Shown here one piece after another: positions 27,549 to 36,360 of a DNA stretch of 64,000 nucleotides (its first letter is position 1; every line of letters starts with the position of its first letter). The stretch covers positions 1 to 64,000 of the forward strand of contig CAYSPT010000018.1 in assembly GCA_964432985.1 (NCBI GenBank), in the 5' to 3' direction. The position numbers and the translations under genes are program-made. Under the pieces are notes generated by a model. It saw only the letters and a program-made list of their open reading frames with translations. It made no database searches and was not told the origin of the DNA. Source of the DNA: CAYSPT01 sp964432985 (lineage in GTDB: Bacteria > Muiribacteriota > CAYSPT01).

Positions 27549-27664
27549 GATTTGCCTTATCCGAAAAATACAGCAGACTTCCGATTGCGGTTAGGAAACC
27601 AACTGTATTTTTCGGGCATAAAGCAGGAGGCATTATATCCGAAGAGCAGTCGGAAAGGCAAATT
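27549..27664. repeat. nested inverted repeat next to an assembly gap, in a divergent promoter region
   Basis: CCGAAAAATACAG at about 27561-27573 is matched by its exact reverse complement at 27603-27615 around a 29-nt loop. Outside these arms, TTTGCCTTATCCGA near 27551 is mirrored by TCGGAAAGGCAAA ending at 27662. The 100-N gap (27665-27764) begins at the outer arm. It resembles a small palindromic or MITE-like element; no coding capacity is visible. Confidence 0.5.
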
Positions 27665-27836
27665 NNNNNNNNNNNNNNNNNNNNNNNNNNNNNNNNNNNN
27701 NNNNNNNNNNNNNNNNNNNNNNNNNNNNNNNNNNNNNNNNNNNNNNNNNNNNNNNNNNNNNNNNCGGGAGTGTACCGAAAACAGATGATGTGTTGCAGTG
27801 TATGATAACTATTGATTGCGATAGGGGAGATTTGGT

Positions 27837-28472
27837 TTGAGAAAATCATATTTTTACTTTTCATTGGCGCTATTGTTCATGGTTTTTTCCGTGATGGCGG
27901 CCGCCGCACAGGAAGAACCGTTTTCCCACCCTTATGTCGGCCGCAGGACCGTCATGCTTCCGTTCAGAAATTTGCAAAGCAGGCTGGGAAGCCTTGAACG
28001 AGTCAATAACAGGATCGAAACCCTCCTTAAAAACCAGGGACTCCTCGTGGTAAACCGCGACCGGGTCACGAGAGCAATCTGGAAAGTGGGATTCGATCCA
28101 AGAACCACCGACCTCACACTGGACCAGATCAGGTACTTCGGCCAGCACTTCAATGCCGACCTGGTGGTGTTCGGTGAAATCATCGACTACCGTTTCCAGA
28201 AGAAGTTCCGGCCGGCCAACCTGCTGTTGTTTCCCCCCGGACTCGGCTATGTACTTTACGGCTCCGTGTCGATCTCGACTAAAATCTATCAGGTTGCCAG
28301 CGGTGACGAGGTTTTCTCGCACGCAGTCAGCTGGAAAGGGAAAAATCAGATAGCGGGTCTCTTTCAACACCCCAACTCTGTCATGGACCGCATTTTGAAC
28401 CGGGCCTCCCTCGACCTGTACAGGGATTTTTTCTATCCCGTCGAAGAAACCTATCATCCAAACATGAAGTAG
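27837..28472 (+). CDS. secreted protein of TolB-N/CsgG-like type, function unknown
   Basis: 211 aa. A signal peptide ends near AAAAQ. The mature part has an early beta strand RTVMLPFRNLQ, a helix, then LLVVNRDRVTRAIWK and ADLVVFGEIIDYRF. This alternation, with an amount-style DLVVFGEI strand, is typical of TolB-N/CsgG/LpoB folds that recognise periplasmic partners. The middle carries LLLFPPGLGYVLYGSVSISTKIY, a beta hairpin. TTG start with GGGGAG upstream. It lies between a divergent kinase-like gene and pilT, so a pilus role is possible but unproven. Confidence 0.5.
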   Translation: MRKSYFYFSLALLFMVFSVMAAAAQEEPFSHPYVGRRTVMLPFRNLQSRLGSLERVNNRIETLLKNQGLLVVNRDRVTRAIWKVGFDPRTTDLTLDQIRYFGQHFNADLVVFGEIIDYRFQKKFRPANLLLFPPGLGYVLYGSVSISTKIYQVASGDEVFSHAVSWKGKNQIAGLFQHPNSVMDRILNRASLDLYRDFFYPVEETYHPNMK

Positions 28473-28487
28473 CTGCACATTACCTGC

Positions 28488-28517
28488 TTGAGTACCCGCT
28501 GGCTTCCATGCTATACT
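28488..28517 (+). promoter_or_regulatory. sigma-70-type promoter for pilT
   Basis: TTGAGT and TATACT are separated by 18 bp, predicting transcription from about 28524 and a 70-nt leader to the pilT start. Confidence 0.6.
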
Positions 28518-28594
28518 TGGTCCAGGTAATAATTAATCTACCCTATATCCTACTTGCCTAGTCAGGAAAATTGCGGGGGAGGACGGCGCACACC

Positions 28595-30576
28595 ATGTCC
28601 AATGAAATTATGCGATTGCTGCAACGAACAGAAGACGATGTGGCCTCGGAGCTAATACTCAAACACAGTGAACCAGCCCGATTCAAAATCCAGGAGTGCT
28701 GGATGGATATAGACGAGGATAAAAAGTACTTTTCCATCGAAATCCAGGACATGTGCTGGCGGCTGCTCGATCCGCGCAAACAAAACGAGTTTTTTCTCAG
28801 GGGCAAGGTTACCTTTACCGTTACCCTGCCAAGCGGCAATAAATATAATGCGGTAATGTCAAAAAGTGCCGGAGGCATCGAGGCCTCCTTCAAACCAGAC
28901 ATCCCCGAACCGGTAGCGGCACCGGCGCCGCCAAAACCGGAACCAGCCCCCGCACCGAAACCAGCGTCGATGATGCCGCCGTCGCGGCCTCAACCGGCAC
29001 AAGCGCCGCCACAGCAGCAACAACAGTATGCTCCCGCTGCACCGGCACCACAGCAACAACAGTATGCTCCCGCTGCACCGGCACCACCACAGCAACAACA
29101 GTATGCTCCCGCCGCACCGGCACCACCACAGCAACAGCAGTATGCTCCCGCCGCACCGGCACCACCACAGCAACAGNNNNNNNNNNNNNNNNNNNNNNNN
29201 NNNNNNNNNNNNNNNNNNNNNNNNNNNNNNNNNNNNNNNNNNNNNNNNNNNNNNNNNNNNNNNNNNNNNNNNNNNNACCACCACAGCAACAGCAGTATGC
29301 TCCCGCCGCACCGGCACCACCACAGCAACAGCAGTATGCTCCCGCCGCACCGGCACCACCACAGCAACAGTATACACCTCCACCGGCCGCGCCCAGTGCC
29401 GATACCAGCACCGACATTGTGGACATCTACCAGCAGAAGACGTTTACCGAAGCGAAATCTAGCTATCCGTTTACCATCAACCGGATCCTGTCCGAAGCCT
29501 TCAAACAGAAAGCCTCCGACATCCACCTGGGGGTAGGACTCAATCCCATCTACCGGGTAGACGGGGAGATGCACCGGACCAAGCTTCCCATTCTCAAACC
29601 CAACCACATGGTGGACCTGGTACAGCAGTCATTCAAACCCGGGATGATGGAACGACTCCAGAAAAACAGGGAACTCGACTACTCATTCGAAATTCCCGGA
29701 GTGTGCCGTTTCAGGGGCAACGTACTGTTTGCCCAGGGACATATCGGGGCCGTATACAGAATCATTCCCACCAAGATCCTCACCATGGACGAATTGAAAT
29801 GTCCTGATATTTTCAGGAAAATTTCCGAACGAAAACGGGGTCTGGTAGTGGTGACCGGTCCTACCGGCAGCGGTAAGTCCACCACCCTGGCGGCCATCAT
29901 CGACCACATTAACTCAACCCGGGCCGAACACATCATCACCGTGGAAGACCCCATCGAGTTCGTACACAAATCGAAGATGTCCAAGATCACCCACCGCGAA
30001 GTCGGCACCGACACCAAGTCGTTTACCGAGGGACTGAAGCGGGCCCTGCGTCAGGACCCGGACATCATCCTGGTGGGCGAGATGCGTGATCTGGAAACCA
30101 TCGCCCTGGCCATTACCGCATCGGAGACCGGCCACCTGGTTTTCGGGACCCTGCACACCCAGTCGGCGGCCAAGACCATCAACCGTATAATCGATGTGTT
30201 CCCCACCCACCAGCAGGCCCAGATACGGTCGATGCTTTCCGAAGGTCTCTACGCGGTCATCGCCCAGCAACTGCTCCCAAGGAAGGGAGGCGGCCGGGTG
30301 GCGGTCCACGAGATCATGCTCAACATTTCGGCCATCGGCAACCTGATCCGTGAAGAGAAGATCTACCAGATACCGACCATCATGGTCACCTCCCGCAAAT
30401 TAGGTATGGTCACCAACGACCAGAACCTCTTCCAACTGATCAATGAAGAGGTAATTACCCGGGAGGATGCTCTGGCTCACGCTCATTTCCCGAAAGTGCT
30501 GATCGAGCAGCTACGTAAAAAGGATGACCAGTATGTCCCGCCGGGAATGGAAGAAAACACGGAAAAACCTGCCTAA
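28595..30576 (+). CDS. pilT: PilT-type pilus retraction ATPase with extra N-terminal domain and repeat linker (gap inside)
   Basis: A single gene of at least about 660 aa interrupted by the 100-N gap at 29177-29276. Residues 1-105 are a small folded domain (begins MSNEIMRLLQRTEDD). A long Pro/Gln/Tyr/Ala linker of 13-residue repeats (PPQQQQYAPAAPA) follows, then a complete PilT from about DIVDIYQQKTF: Walker A GPTGSGKSTT, Asp box ITVEDPIEFVH, Walker B DIILVGEMRDLET, His box TGHLVFGTLHTQSAAKTI. Repeats on both sides of the gap are each in frame with their own half. ATG 28595 follows GGGGGAGGA. A GTG at 29419 would give a shorter PilT but lies mid-linker. The linker probably tethers PilT to a partner. 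Confidence 0.88.
29019..29376 (+). repeat. 39-bp in-frame tandem repeat (13 aa) in the pilT linker, spanning a gap
   Basis: At least six units coding for PPQQQQYAPAAPA-type motifs are visible on either side of the gap. Copies near the gap are almost identical, while the outer ones carry single CAA/CAG or GCT/GCC changes. Copy number is unknown and may vary between cells. Confidence 0.92.
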
Positions 30577-30614
30577 CCACGGTTACCCGGCCGGCGGAAA
30601 CGGACATCGGCAGC

Positions 30615-31331
30615 GTGAGTAATAACCGGGGCAAGCTAACGGTCAGCCTCGACCTGGACGATGTCCTGGTCGACATCATGGACCTGTACCTGGAAGAGCT
30701 GCGCCTGGTTTCCGGGCTCTCGTTCACCCGGGAGGATGTCGCCCACTACGAGACCACCAGGATGCGCACTCCCGATGGGAAATCCCCCACCGAGGAGCAG
30801 GTCGTGGCCCTCATCGACAACCTGGCGCGCAAAAGGACCTATGCCGGGGCGCCGCCGTTCGACGAAGGCCTGGTCATGTGCCGCAGGCTGGCCGACATGG
30901 GCATTGGGATGGTTATCAACACCGCCCGCCGGGCCTCCACCGACAGTCTCCAGGACGCAATAGTCAGAGACACACTCGCCTGGATTACGCGCCATTTTCC
31001 CAGGAATTTCTTTCAGGACATCATCTTCTCAACGCACCTGCCAGGGGGAAAGCTCGACGTTTGTCTGCACTATGGCTGCGCCGCCCACGTCGAAGACGCC
31101 TGGCACCACGTGGAATCAATGCAGGGGCAGCGAGGTCTTCTCCCCATCCTCCTGGAAGCCCCTCACAACCGGTACGCCTGGGGACGGACCGTCGAGTGCC
31201 CTCCCGCCGGACAGATTGGTAAACTGGACGCTCTACTGACGGTTACTGACAGACCTGGCAGTTTTCCTATCATTCGAGTGTCCACACAAAACCTGGTGCC
31301 TGATCTTATCAAGTATGTTTTCCTGCAGTAG
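30615..31331 (+). CDS. HAD-family 5'(3')-deoxyribonucleotidase-like protein
   Basis: 238 aa. The N-terminal SLDLDDVLVDIMDLYLEEL is HAD motif I (DLDDVL) of the 5'-nucleotidase type C/NT5C family, and GIGMVINTARRAS is motif II. A Lys in THLPGGKLDV and the AHVEDAWHH segment stand where motifs III and IV occur. Members dephosphorylate nucleotides or unidentified small phosphates. GTG start with weak ribosome site, 38 nt after pilT, so it may be co-transcribed. Confidence 0.7.
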   Translation: MSNNRGKLTVSLDLDDVLVDIMDLYLEELRLVSGLSFTREDVAHYETTRMRTPDGKSPTEEQVVALIDNLARKRTYAGAPPFDEGLVMCRRLADMGIGMVINTARRASTDSLQDAIVRDTLAWITRHFPRNFFQDIIFSTHLPGGKLDVCLHYGCAAHVEDAWHHVESMQGQRGLLPILLEAPHNRYAWGRTVECPPAGQIGKLDALLTVTDRPGSFPIIRVSTQNLVPDLIKYVFLQ

Positions 31332-31570
31332 TTAGCCTTGATTGGCCAAATCTCATTTTTTTTCTGGATGACAGGAACAAGCGTCAGCTACTTTACGTTC
31401 GGAAGATTGGAGTTGATTCATAACTCCATAATTTGGCTATACCCCCACACCCTATTCGCGTTTGGACCGGGACGCACGGCCAGCCCCCTTCGGCGGTGCG
31501 ACACAATCCCGTCCGAGCGCGTTCTTTTTTGTCATGTCTCCTAACCCGAATTATTCGCGAATTATTCGGG
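31332..31570. other. convergent intergenic region with possible weak terminator and AT-rich direct repeat
   Basis: Just past the nucleotidase gene, a short imperfect stem (GATTGGCCAAATC) is followed by eight T, a weak plus-strand terminator candidate near 31342-31364. At 31547-31572 the motif CGAATTATTCG occurs twice in a row. No open frame is convincing. Confidence 0.35.
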
Positions 31571-32398
31571 TTATGGCTTCAACATTATTCCGGCACCGAA
31601 ACGTCCGGTGGTTCCCCCACAGCGGCGGGCAGAAAAAAAACGGTGGTGATTACAGCATGTGCACACCCGGCTCACCTCGATATTTTCAGGCGGTACACCG
31701 GCTCCCAGGAGCTGCATACGGTTTGTTTCCCACAGATCCACGTAGTTCCCGGACGAACCGGTATCCTCCTCGGCTTTGACCGCCTGGCTGCCAAAACCAG
31801 TTTTAAACCGCTCGAAGACTTCCTGTCCGACCTGGTAGCAGCACGGCCCGATAGAGGGCCCTATACCGGCCACAATGTCCTGCGGTCGGCATCCATAATT
31901 TTTGTACAACATCTCCACCGTGCGCCTGCTTATACCGGCTATCGTCCCCCGCCACCCAGCGTGGGCTACACCGACAGCCCTGCTGACCGGATCGGCCAGT
32001 AACACGGGTACGCAGTCGGCCACCACCACCATCAGGCACACACCCGGGACATCGGTGACCATGGCATCGGTGTCATTCAGCGCCAGATTGAAATCATCCG
32101 ATCCCCGCCCCTTCATCGCGCCGGTGACCACCGCTACCGTACTTCCATGCACCTGTTTGGCGGTGGTGAGATTCACCAACGGGACTCCGGCCTGCCGGCA
32201 CAACTCTTTGCGATTGGCAAGAACCGCCCGGGGATCGTCGTCCACATGAAATCCCATGTTGAGCGATTCGAATGGATAATTGCTAACACCGCCTAACCGG
32301 GTGGAAATAAAATGGTTCACTCCCGCCAATCTCAGCAGAGATTCAAATGTCCAGATCGAGTCAGTCATCGTGCCGGTCATACCTTCTTTCCAGACCAT
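31571..32398 (-). CDS. pgeF: peptidoglycan editing factor PgeF (YfiH/LACC1, polyphenol-oxidase family)
   Basis: 275 aa. The fold-defining motifs are present: HFISTRLGGVS, TAKQVHGSTV, VVVADCVPVLLAD, GVAHAGWRGTIAGI and the C-terminal CTCC...FFSARRCGGTTGRFGAGI. His of QVH, Cys of ADC and His of HAGW are the copper/zinc-site residues. The family includes nucleoside phosphorylases and an amidase-like factor correcting L-Ser in peptidoglycan precursors. The exact start is uncertain (ATG 32398, 32380 or 32368). Confidence 0.9.
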   Translation of the reverse strand: MVWKEGMTGTMTDSIWTFESLLRLAGVNHFISTRLGGVSNYPFESLNMGFHVDDDPRAVLANRKELCRQAGVPLVNLTTAKQVHGSTVAVVTGAMKGRGSDDFNLALNDTDAMVTDVPGVCLMVVVADCVPVLLADPVSRAVGVAHAGWRGTIAGISRRTVEMLYKNYGCRPQDIVAGIGPSIGPCCYQVGQEVFERFKTGFGSQAVKAEEDTGSSGNYVDLWETNRMQLLGAGVPPENIEVSRVCTCCNHHRFFSARRCGGTTGRFGAGIMLKP

Positions 32399-32425
32399 CC
32401 GGTTCTCAGCGGCATTTGTATTTCT

Positions 32426-33280
32426 CTATTCGACAGTCTCGTTTTTTGATTGTTGGATCAGCTTTACGAGAAATACCGTGAGCCCGGCAATAACAAGAAA
32501 AGCTCCGATGATAATCACCAGCCGCAGCAACGGGCTTTGCTCGAGCTGACGATCGGCTTTCCCGAGCCGGTCTTTGATCTCGGGGATCAAACCCGAGGGG
32601 CCTTCGGATTCGTTCTTTTCTACGGGAGGTTTCTTCTCCTTTTGGGCTGAGTTTTTTTCCTTCTCTTTAGCTTTTTCCTTTTTGTCAGCTTTCTTACCGG
32701 ATCCGGCTGAGGCTTTCTTCTTCTCTTTCCACATCTTAAATGCGTACTTACACTTAGCATGGCACTTTCGGTGCCGTTCGGAGTCGGAATCGAGCTTGAT
32801 GGCCTTTTCAAACCATTCCAGGGCATCCTCGTACTTTTCCATTCCCTCATACGCGTGAGCGAGATCATGGCAGGGTCCTGCCTTTTCAGGTGCCAGCTCA
32901 ACGGTTTTCTTCAGCACTTCGACAGCCTGATCATACTGCTCGAGGCCGAGCAGCAGCTTGCCCTTGCAGGAGTGGTGACGCTCATTTTCCGGTTCCAGCG
33001 TAATTGCCCGGGTAAACGCCTCCAGGGCCCGTTCGTATTCCAGGCTGCCGCTATAAGCGTGGGCCAATTCGTGATGCGCGTCAGCGCTTTCCTCATCGAG
33101 CTCCACACATCGTTCAAGCAGCCTGACAGCGTTTTCGTAGTTTTCTTCCTGGAGATCATTTTTTGCCGCTTCGAAGAGCTCTTCGGGATTATCGACCTGC
33201 GCAAAAACGGCCGCTGACATGGCAAAAAGCATCACAATGAATCCTGCACAGCGCTTCGCTTTTTCAGGGAAATCGTCCAT
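32426..33280 (-). CDS. exported TPR protein with C-terminal membrane anchor
   Basis: 284 aa. A signal peptide (cleavage near VFAQ) is followed by four TPRs (about 33-170), for example ENYENAVRLLERCVELDEES and EKYEDALEWFEKAIKLDSDS. A highly charged Lys/Glu linker (about 180-225) and one C-terminal membrane helix (about 253-275) end the protein. The TPRs should face the periplasm. Start of the minus-strand run downstream of the ATC-hydrolase-like gene; partner unknown. Confidence 0.75.
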   Translation of the reverse strand: MDDFPEKAKRCAGFIVMLFAMSAAVFAQVDNPEELFEAAKNDLQEENYENAVRLLERCVELDEESADAHHELAHAYSGSLEYERALEAFTRAITLEPENERHHSCKGKLLLGLEQYDQAVEVLKKTVELAPEKAGPCHDLAHAYEGMEKYEDALEWFEKAIKLDSDSERHRKCHAKCKYAFKMWKEKKKASAGSGKKADKKEKAKEKEKNSAQKEKKPPVEKNESEGPSGLIPEIKDRLGKADRQLEQSPLLRLVIIIGAFLVIAGLTVFLVKLIQQSKNETVE

Positions 33281-33295
33281 AGGACCTCTTTCAGT

Positions 33296-34006
33296 TTACA
33301 ACTGAGTCTGCGCTTCCGGGCGGGAAAAAATAAATTCACAGGCGCCATCGCCGCCTGCCAGGGTACCGTTGCGAGAAAACCTCAGCCCGGCCCTGACACA
33401 CATTCCGGGGAAAAACACCTCGTCACCATAACAGCTGGATGGATAGCACAGATACGGGTCACCGAAACCGGCGGCAACAGCGTGCAATAGGCAGTACTTC
33501 ACCCGGTAGATGAAACCGCTGTGGCTCACATCGACGATTTCCACCAGATGCGTACCGGCCCGGCGGTTGGGCTCCACGGTGGAGCGGCAGTAATCCTTGA
33601 GACAGACAAAGGCGTCCCCGCAGGCGGCGAAATCATCTACAGAGGGAAACATGGCCCCTATCAGGTCGTCGGCGACACGATCATAGAACCGGCGGTGGAT
33701 CGAGGCGGCTTTATCCTGGCCCACCATATCCGCCAGGACTTTCATCAGTGCAGTTTTCTTGATGGCATCCTCAAGGAACCTCTGTTCGCTGGGAACTCCA
33801 AGCTGCAGGGACGACCAATCCTGTTTGGTTCTGACGGATATCTCCTTTTTCACCTTCCAGCCCAGTTTGGCCAGAGCGAGATAACCCAGGTCTTTTTTCA
33901 CTTCGGCGATGAGTGTTTTTTCCGCCAGCTTAATGATATCTTCCGGCAGATCGTAAAGAATCTCGAAAAACGACCGCCCATAGTTTTTCAGTTCTGCTAT
34001 GTTCAT
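33296..34006 (-). CDS. L-2-amino-thiazoline-4-carboxylic acid hydrolase-like protein
   Basis: 236 aa, cytosolic. The all-alpha N-terminal part is followed by a C-terminal half with DAFVCLKDYCRST, a GFIYRVKYCLLHAVAAGFGDP segment, a SSCYGDEVF segment and a closing GDGACEFIF, which recall the ATC-hydrolase family (Pfam ATC_hyd). Its Cys and His residues are in the expected order. Many members are not true ATC hydrolases, so the function stays open. ATG 34006 with AGGAG six bases upstream overlaps the end of the MBL gene region. Confidence 0.55.
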   Translation of the reverse strand: MNIAELKNYGRSFFEILYDLPEDIIKLAEKTLIAEVKKDLGYLALAKLGWKVKKEISVRTKQDWSSLQLGVPSEQRFLEDAIKKTALMKVLADMVGQDKAASIHRRFYDRVADDLIGAMFPSVDDFAACGDAFVCLKDYCRSTVEPNRRAGTHLVEIVDVSHSGFIYRVKYCLLHAVAAGFGDPYLCYPSSCYGDEVFFPGMCVRAGLRFSRNGTLAGGDGACEFIFSRPEAQTQL

Positions 34007-34020
34007 TGTCGGCTCCTGCA

Positions 34021-34953
34021 CTATTTCCAGGACTCGGCCGAAGAATCGCGCGAAGGATCGCGTGGNNNNNNNNNNNNNNNNNNNNNNNNNNNNNNNNNNN
34101 NNNNNNNNNNNNNNNNNNNNNNNNNNNNNNNNNNNNNNNNNNNNNNNNNNNNNNNNNNNNNNNNNACTCCACGCGAAGTAATCGTCACCGCGTGTTTATC
34201 GACAGTGAGCCGCATCAGGTCCTCGGCAATTATTATCCGCCCATCATATTCCCCGGCGCAGAGAGACCGCATATCGTACTCGTCACACAGGGGATAAAAA
34301 TGGTAAAGAACAAGGTTTCGCGCCGTCGCCATACGTGCGACCATTCCGGCCTGCGGCGCCGTCAAATGCATATCTGATGCATATTCGACAGTGGGCACAG
34401 ATGCTTCCAGCACCAGGCAGTCGCAGCCCCTGGCAATATCCACTATGGGATCACAGAAACCGGTATCTCCCGATATGACCACTGAGATGTCATCCCCTAT
34501 CCGATACGACACCGCGGGATTGGAACCGTGCGCCACCGCCGCCGACTCCACCTTGACCGTCCCTAAAGAAAAACATGAATTTGACAACTCCTTGACTTCA
34601 AGGCGGAAACCGCGGGGCTCCACCCAGGGATAGGCTTGTTGCAGATTCTCCACTAATTCGCTGATTCCCGGCGGTCCATATATCTCCAGCGGTTCGGAGC
34701 GCTGAAAATCCGGGGTGAAGTTCAGGGCGAACAGCAGGGGAGCCAGGTCGGCAGTGTGATCCGTGTGCCGGTGGGTGTACAGAACGTATCTGACTGATTT
34801 GTAGTCGATTCCGGCCGCGGTCATTCGCTGCAGGGTTCCGCTTCCACCATCAATGAGGATCCATTGCCCGCCTGCTTTTACAGCCACCCCCGGAGACCCG
34901 CGGCGGACACTGGGCACACAAGTCCCGGAGCCGAGTATTACTATGGTAATCAT
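34021..34953 (-). CDS. RNase Z-like metallo-beta-lactamase fold hydrolase (gap near C-terminus)
   Basis: About 310 aa with a 100-N gap at 34066-34165. N-terminal ILGSGTCVPS and the zinc motif THRHTDHTADL are typical of RNase Z/ElaC-type hydrolases; VAHGSNPAVSYRI, VISGDTGFCDP and the later HLTAPQAG segment (third His) complete the site. It lacks the flexible arm of tRNA-processing RNase Z, so it may be a phosphodiesterase of other substrate. The C-tail has Ser-Arg-Asp repeats (PRDPSRDSS) that continue into the gap. ATG 34953 lies after GGGTGG. Confidence 0.8.
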   Translation of the reverse strand: MITIVILGSGTCVPSVRRGSPGVAVKAGGQWILIDGGSGTLQRMTAAGIDYKSVRYVLYTHRHTDHTADLAPLLFALNFTPDFQRSEPLEIYGPPGISELVENLQQAYPWVEPRGFRLEVKELSNSCFSLGTVKVESAAVAHGSNPAVSYRIGDDISVVISGDTGFCDPIVDIARGCDCLVLEASVPTVEYASDMHLTAPQAGMVARMATARNLVLYHFYPLCDEYDMRSLCAGEYDGRIIIAEDLMRLTVDKHAVTITSRGXXXXXXXXXXXXXXXXXXXXXXXXXXXXXXXXXXPRDPSRDSSAESWK

Positions 34954-35007
34954 GTTCCACCCATTCTGCTTGTAAAACATACTTCAGTAACATAGACATG
35001 TCAATGT

Positions 35008-35040
35008 CCTTTCCACGCTCACTTATCAGAGGGTGGGCAG
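35008..35040. repeat. dispersed intergenic repeat, copy A (partial)
   Basis: CTTTCCACGCTCACTTATC and AGGGTGGG match copy D at 42584 closely. Beyond it, to 35109, GCAGCCAGGTAA is repeated twice with a third variant. The element lies upstream of the MBL gene. Confidence 0.6.
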
Positions 35041-35109
35041 CCAGGTAAGCAGTGAAGAAAAGGGGGCAGCCAGGTAAATGGTGTAGAAAGGACAGGGAAG
35101 CAGGTAAAT

Positions 35110-35445
35110 TTAAACTGCGTCACTGATTTTTTGGAAGCTGCTCATGCACCGCCTGTGGTTGGGACAGACCGTGCAGCATTTCTGGGGCAGGTTGTCTTTT
35201 TGGCGGTAATCACGTATCCGGCAATTCTGAAAAAACTGGCAGCGCCAGCAGCAGTTCCAGTTCATTCCGGTTAGTTTACGCCGCTTGATCGATTCAACCA
35301 GGTCGGCGATGGCCGTGACCGAGCCTGGCGCCTCCCGATCACCCAGGAGTTCTTCAAAGGTCTCGACCTCCGCGGGTGTCCCGTAGAGATTGACGATGAA
35401 CGTTTCCTCGGCAAAGACAGGCTTGTAGCTCCTGCGTTTCACCAC
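35110..35445 (-). CDS. small protein with duplicated Cys motif (CC-x2-C-x5-C), unknown function
   Basis: 111 aa. The N-terminal 60 residues have no recognised motif. The C-terminus carries two copies of CC-x2-C-x5-C: Cys65, 66, 69, 75 and Cys90, 91, 94, 100, separated by 14 residues. Eight ordered Cys strongly suggest two metal sites, zinc or iron-sulfur. GTG start with GGGGGAG upstream. It is followed downstream by nothing in the same direction until the MBL gene. I do not recognise the family. Confidence 0.65.
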   Translation of the reverse strand: MVKRRSYKPVFAEETFIVNLYGTPAEVETFEELLGDREAPGSVTAIADLVESIKRRKLTGMNWNCCWRCQFFQNCRIRDYRQKDNLPQKCCTVCPNHRRCMSSFQKISDAV

Positions 35446-35512
35446 GAACTCCCCCTGGTAAACTCCAGTATATCTGCGCGGAATCCGTCGATCCCGTCAC
35501 AAAAACTGCATA

Positions 35513-35953
35513 TTACCCTTGATTCAATTTTTCAACAAGGGCTTCCAGGGCTGTTTTCTTCTTTTTCTCTCTCGGACCGCCGTTTGTGCCATTTCTGCGG
35601 GGTTTGATTACCTTACCCGAAGCCATTTCCACCGTGGCCTGGTCGGCCAAGCCCATGAGAGACAAGGCGTTGTAGACCTGATCCGACACGTTGATCAGCC
35701 GTATCGTCCCGTTCTCCCTGATAACCCTTTTAAAGCACTCCTTGAAGATCCCCAGTCCGTGACTGATAAGCTGTTCCACGTACTCAAAGTCCATGACCAG
35801 GTTGATGGCCATTCTCCTGGTAGCTTCCTCCAGGCCATCGATTACGGCGGCGTCCTGGTCCCGATGCACTCCGATTGTTCCAAAAAACCGTACACAAACC
35901 CTGTTTCCTCTGGACCACACCTTTATCGGTTCACTCCGATCGGCAGCACACAT
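35513..35953 (-). CDS. STAS-domain protein (anti-sigma-factor-antagonist type)
   Basis: 146 aa. A STAS fold spans about 10-105: VCVRFFGTIGVHRD, then NLVMDFEYVEQLISHGLGIFKECF around the phospho-acceptor loop, with Ser in ISHGLG at the SpoIIAA phosphoserine position, and IRLINVSDQVYNALSLMGL. A basic, disordered tail (about 115-146) is unusual. Such proteins switch anti-sigma or membrane partners by phosphorylation; no kinase gene is adjacent. Confidence 0.75.
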   Translation of the reverse strand: MCAADRSEPIKVWSRGNRVCVRFFGTIGVHRDQDAAVIDGLEEATRRMAINLVMDFEYVEQLISHGLGIFKECFKRVIRENGTIRLINVSDQVYNALSLMGLADQATVEMASGKVIKPRRNGTNGGPREKKKKTALEALVEKLNQG

Positions 35954-36259
35954 TCCGGGTCACAGACCTCCTTCTTCATGACAGTCGTTTTATCCTGCGA
36001 GTTTCCTCAACGGGCTTGACCAGCACAAAACCCCCATGGACCGGGCAGACTTTGCCCTCCCTAAGAAAAGGTTACTCAGTATTCAAAAATAAATCTATCG
36101 GGAATAGTCGTAATTGTCCCTTCGGTGAACCTGAAATACAACATGCTCTCAACCTGAAAGCAGTATTGGTGAATACCTGAAATGGGGGCATTTAGGATCA
36201 GTATATTGCCAGAAAATTACTATCAAGCGGAAGTGCCTGTCCTGTCAGTCACTTACTCC

Positions 36260-36326
36260 CCTTACTTTCCACACTCCTTGCTTGAGGATGGGATCGACAG
36301 GCTTTGTTACTGAATCATGTTCTACA
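36260..36326. repeat. dispersed intergenic repeat, copy B
   Basis: A 67-bp stretch starting CCTTACTTTCCACACTC and ending TTACTGAATCATGTTCTACA. It shares its whole last 20 bases with copy D at 42584 and its start with copy C. It lies in the 35,954-36,360 spacer, in which I see no gene. Confidence 0.8.
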
Positions 36327-36360
36327 GGCAAATAGAAAGAACCCAGCCTTCTTGGGATTT

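Noticed and set aside
29419..29421. GTG as the start of a normal-length PilT
   Set aside because: It sits at the end of the P/Q linker, which is in frame with it; the ATG at 28595 has a promoter and ribosome site.
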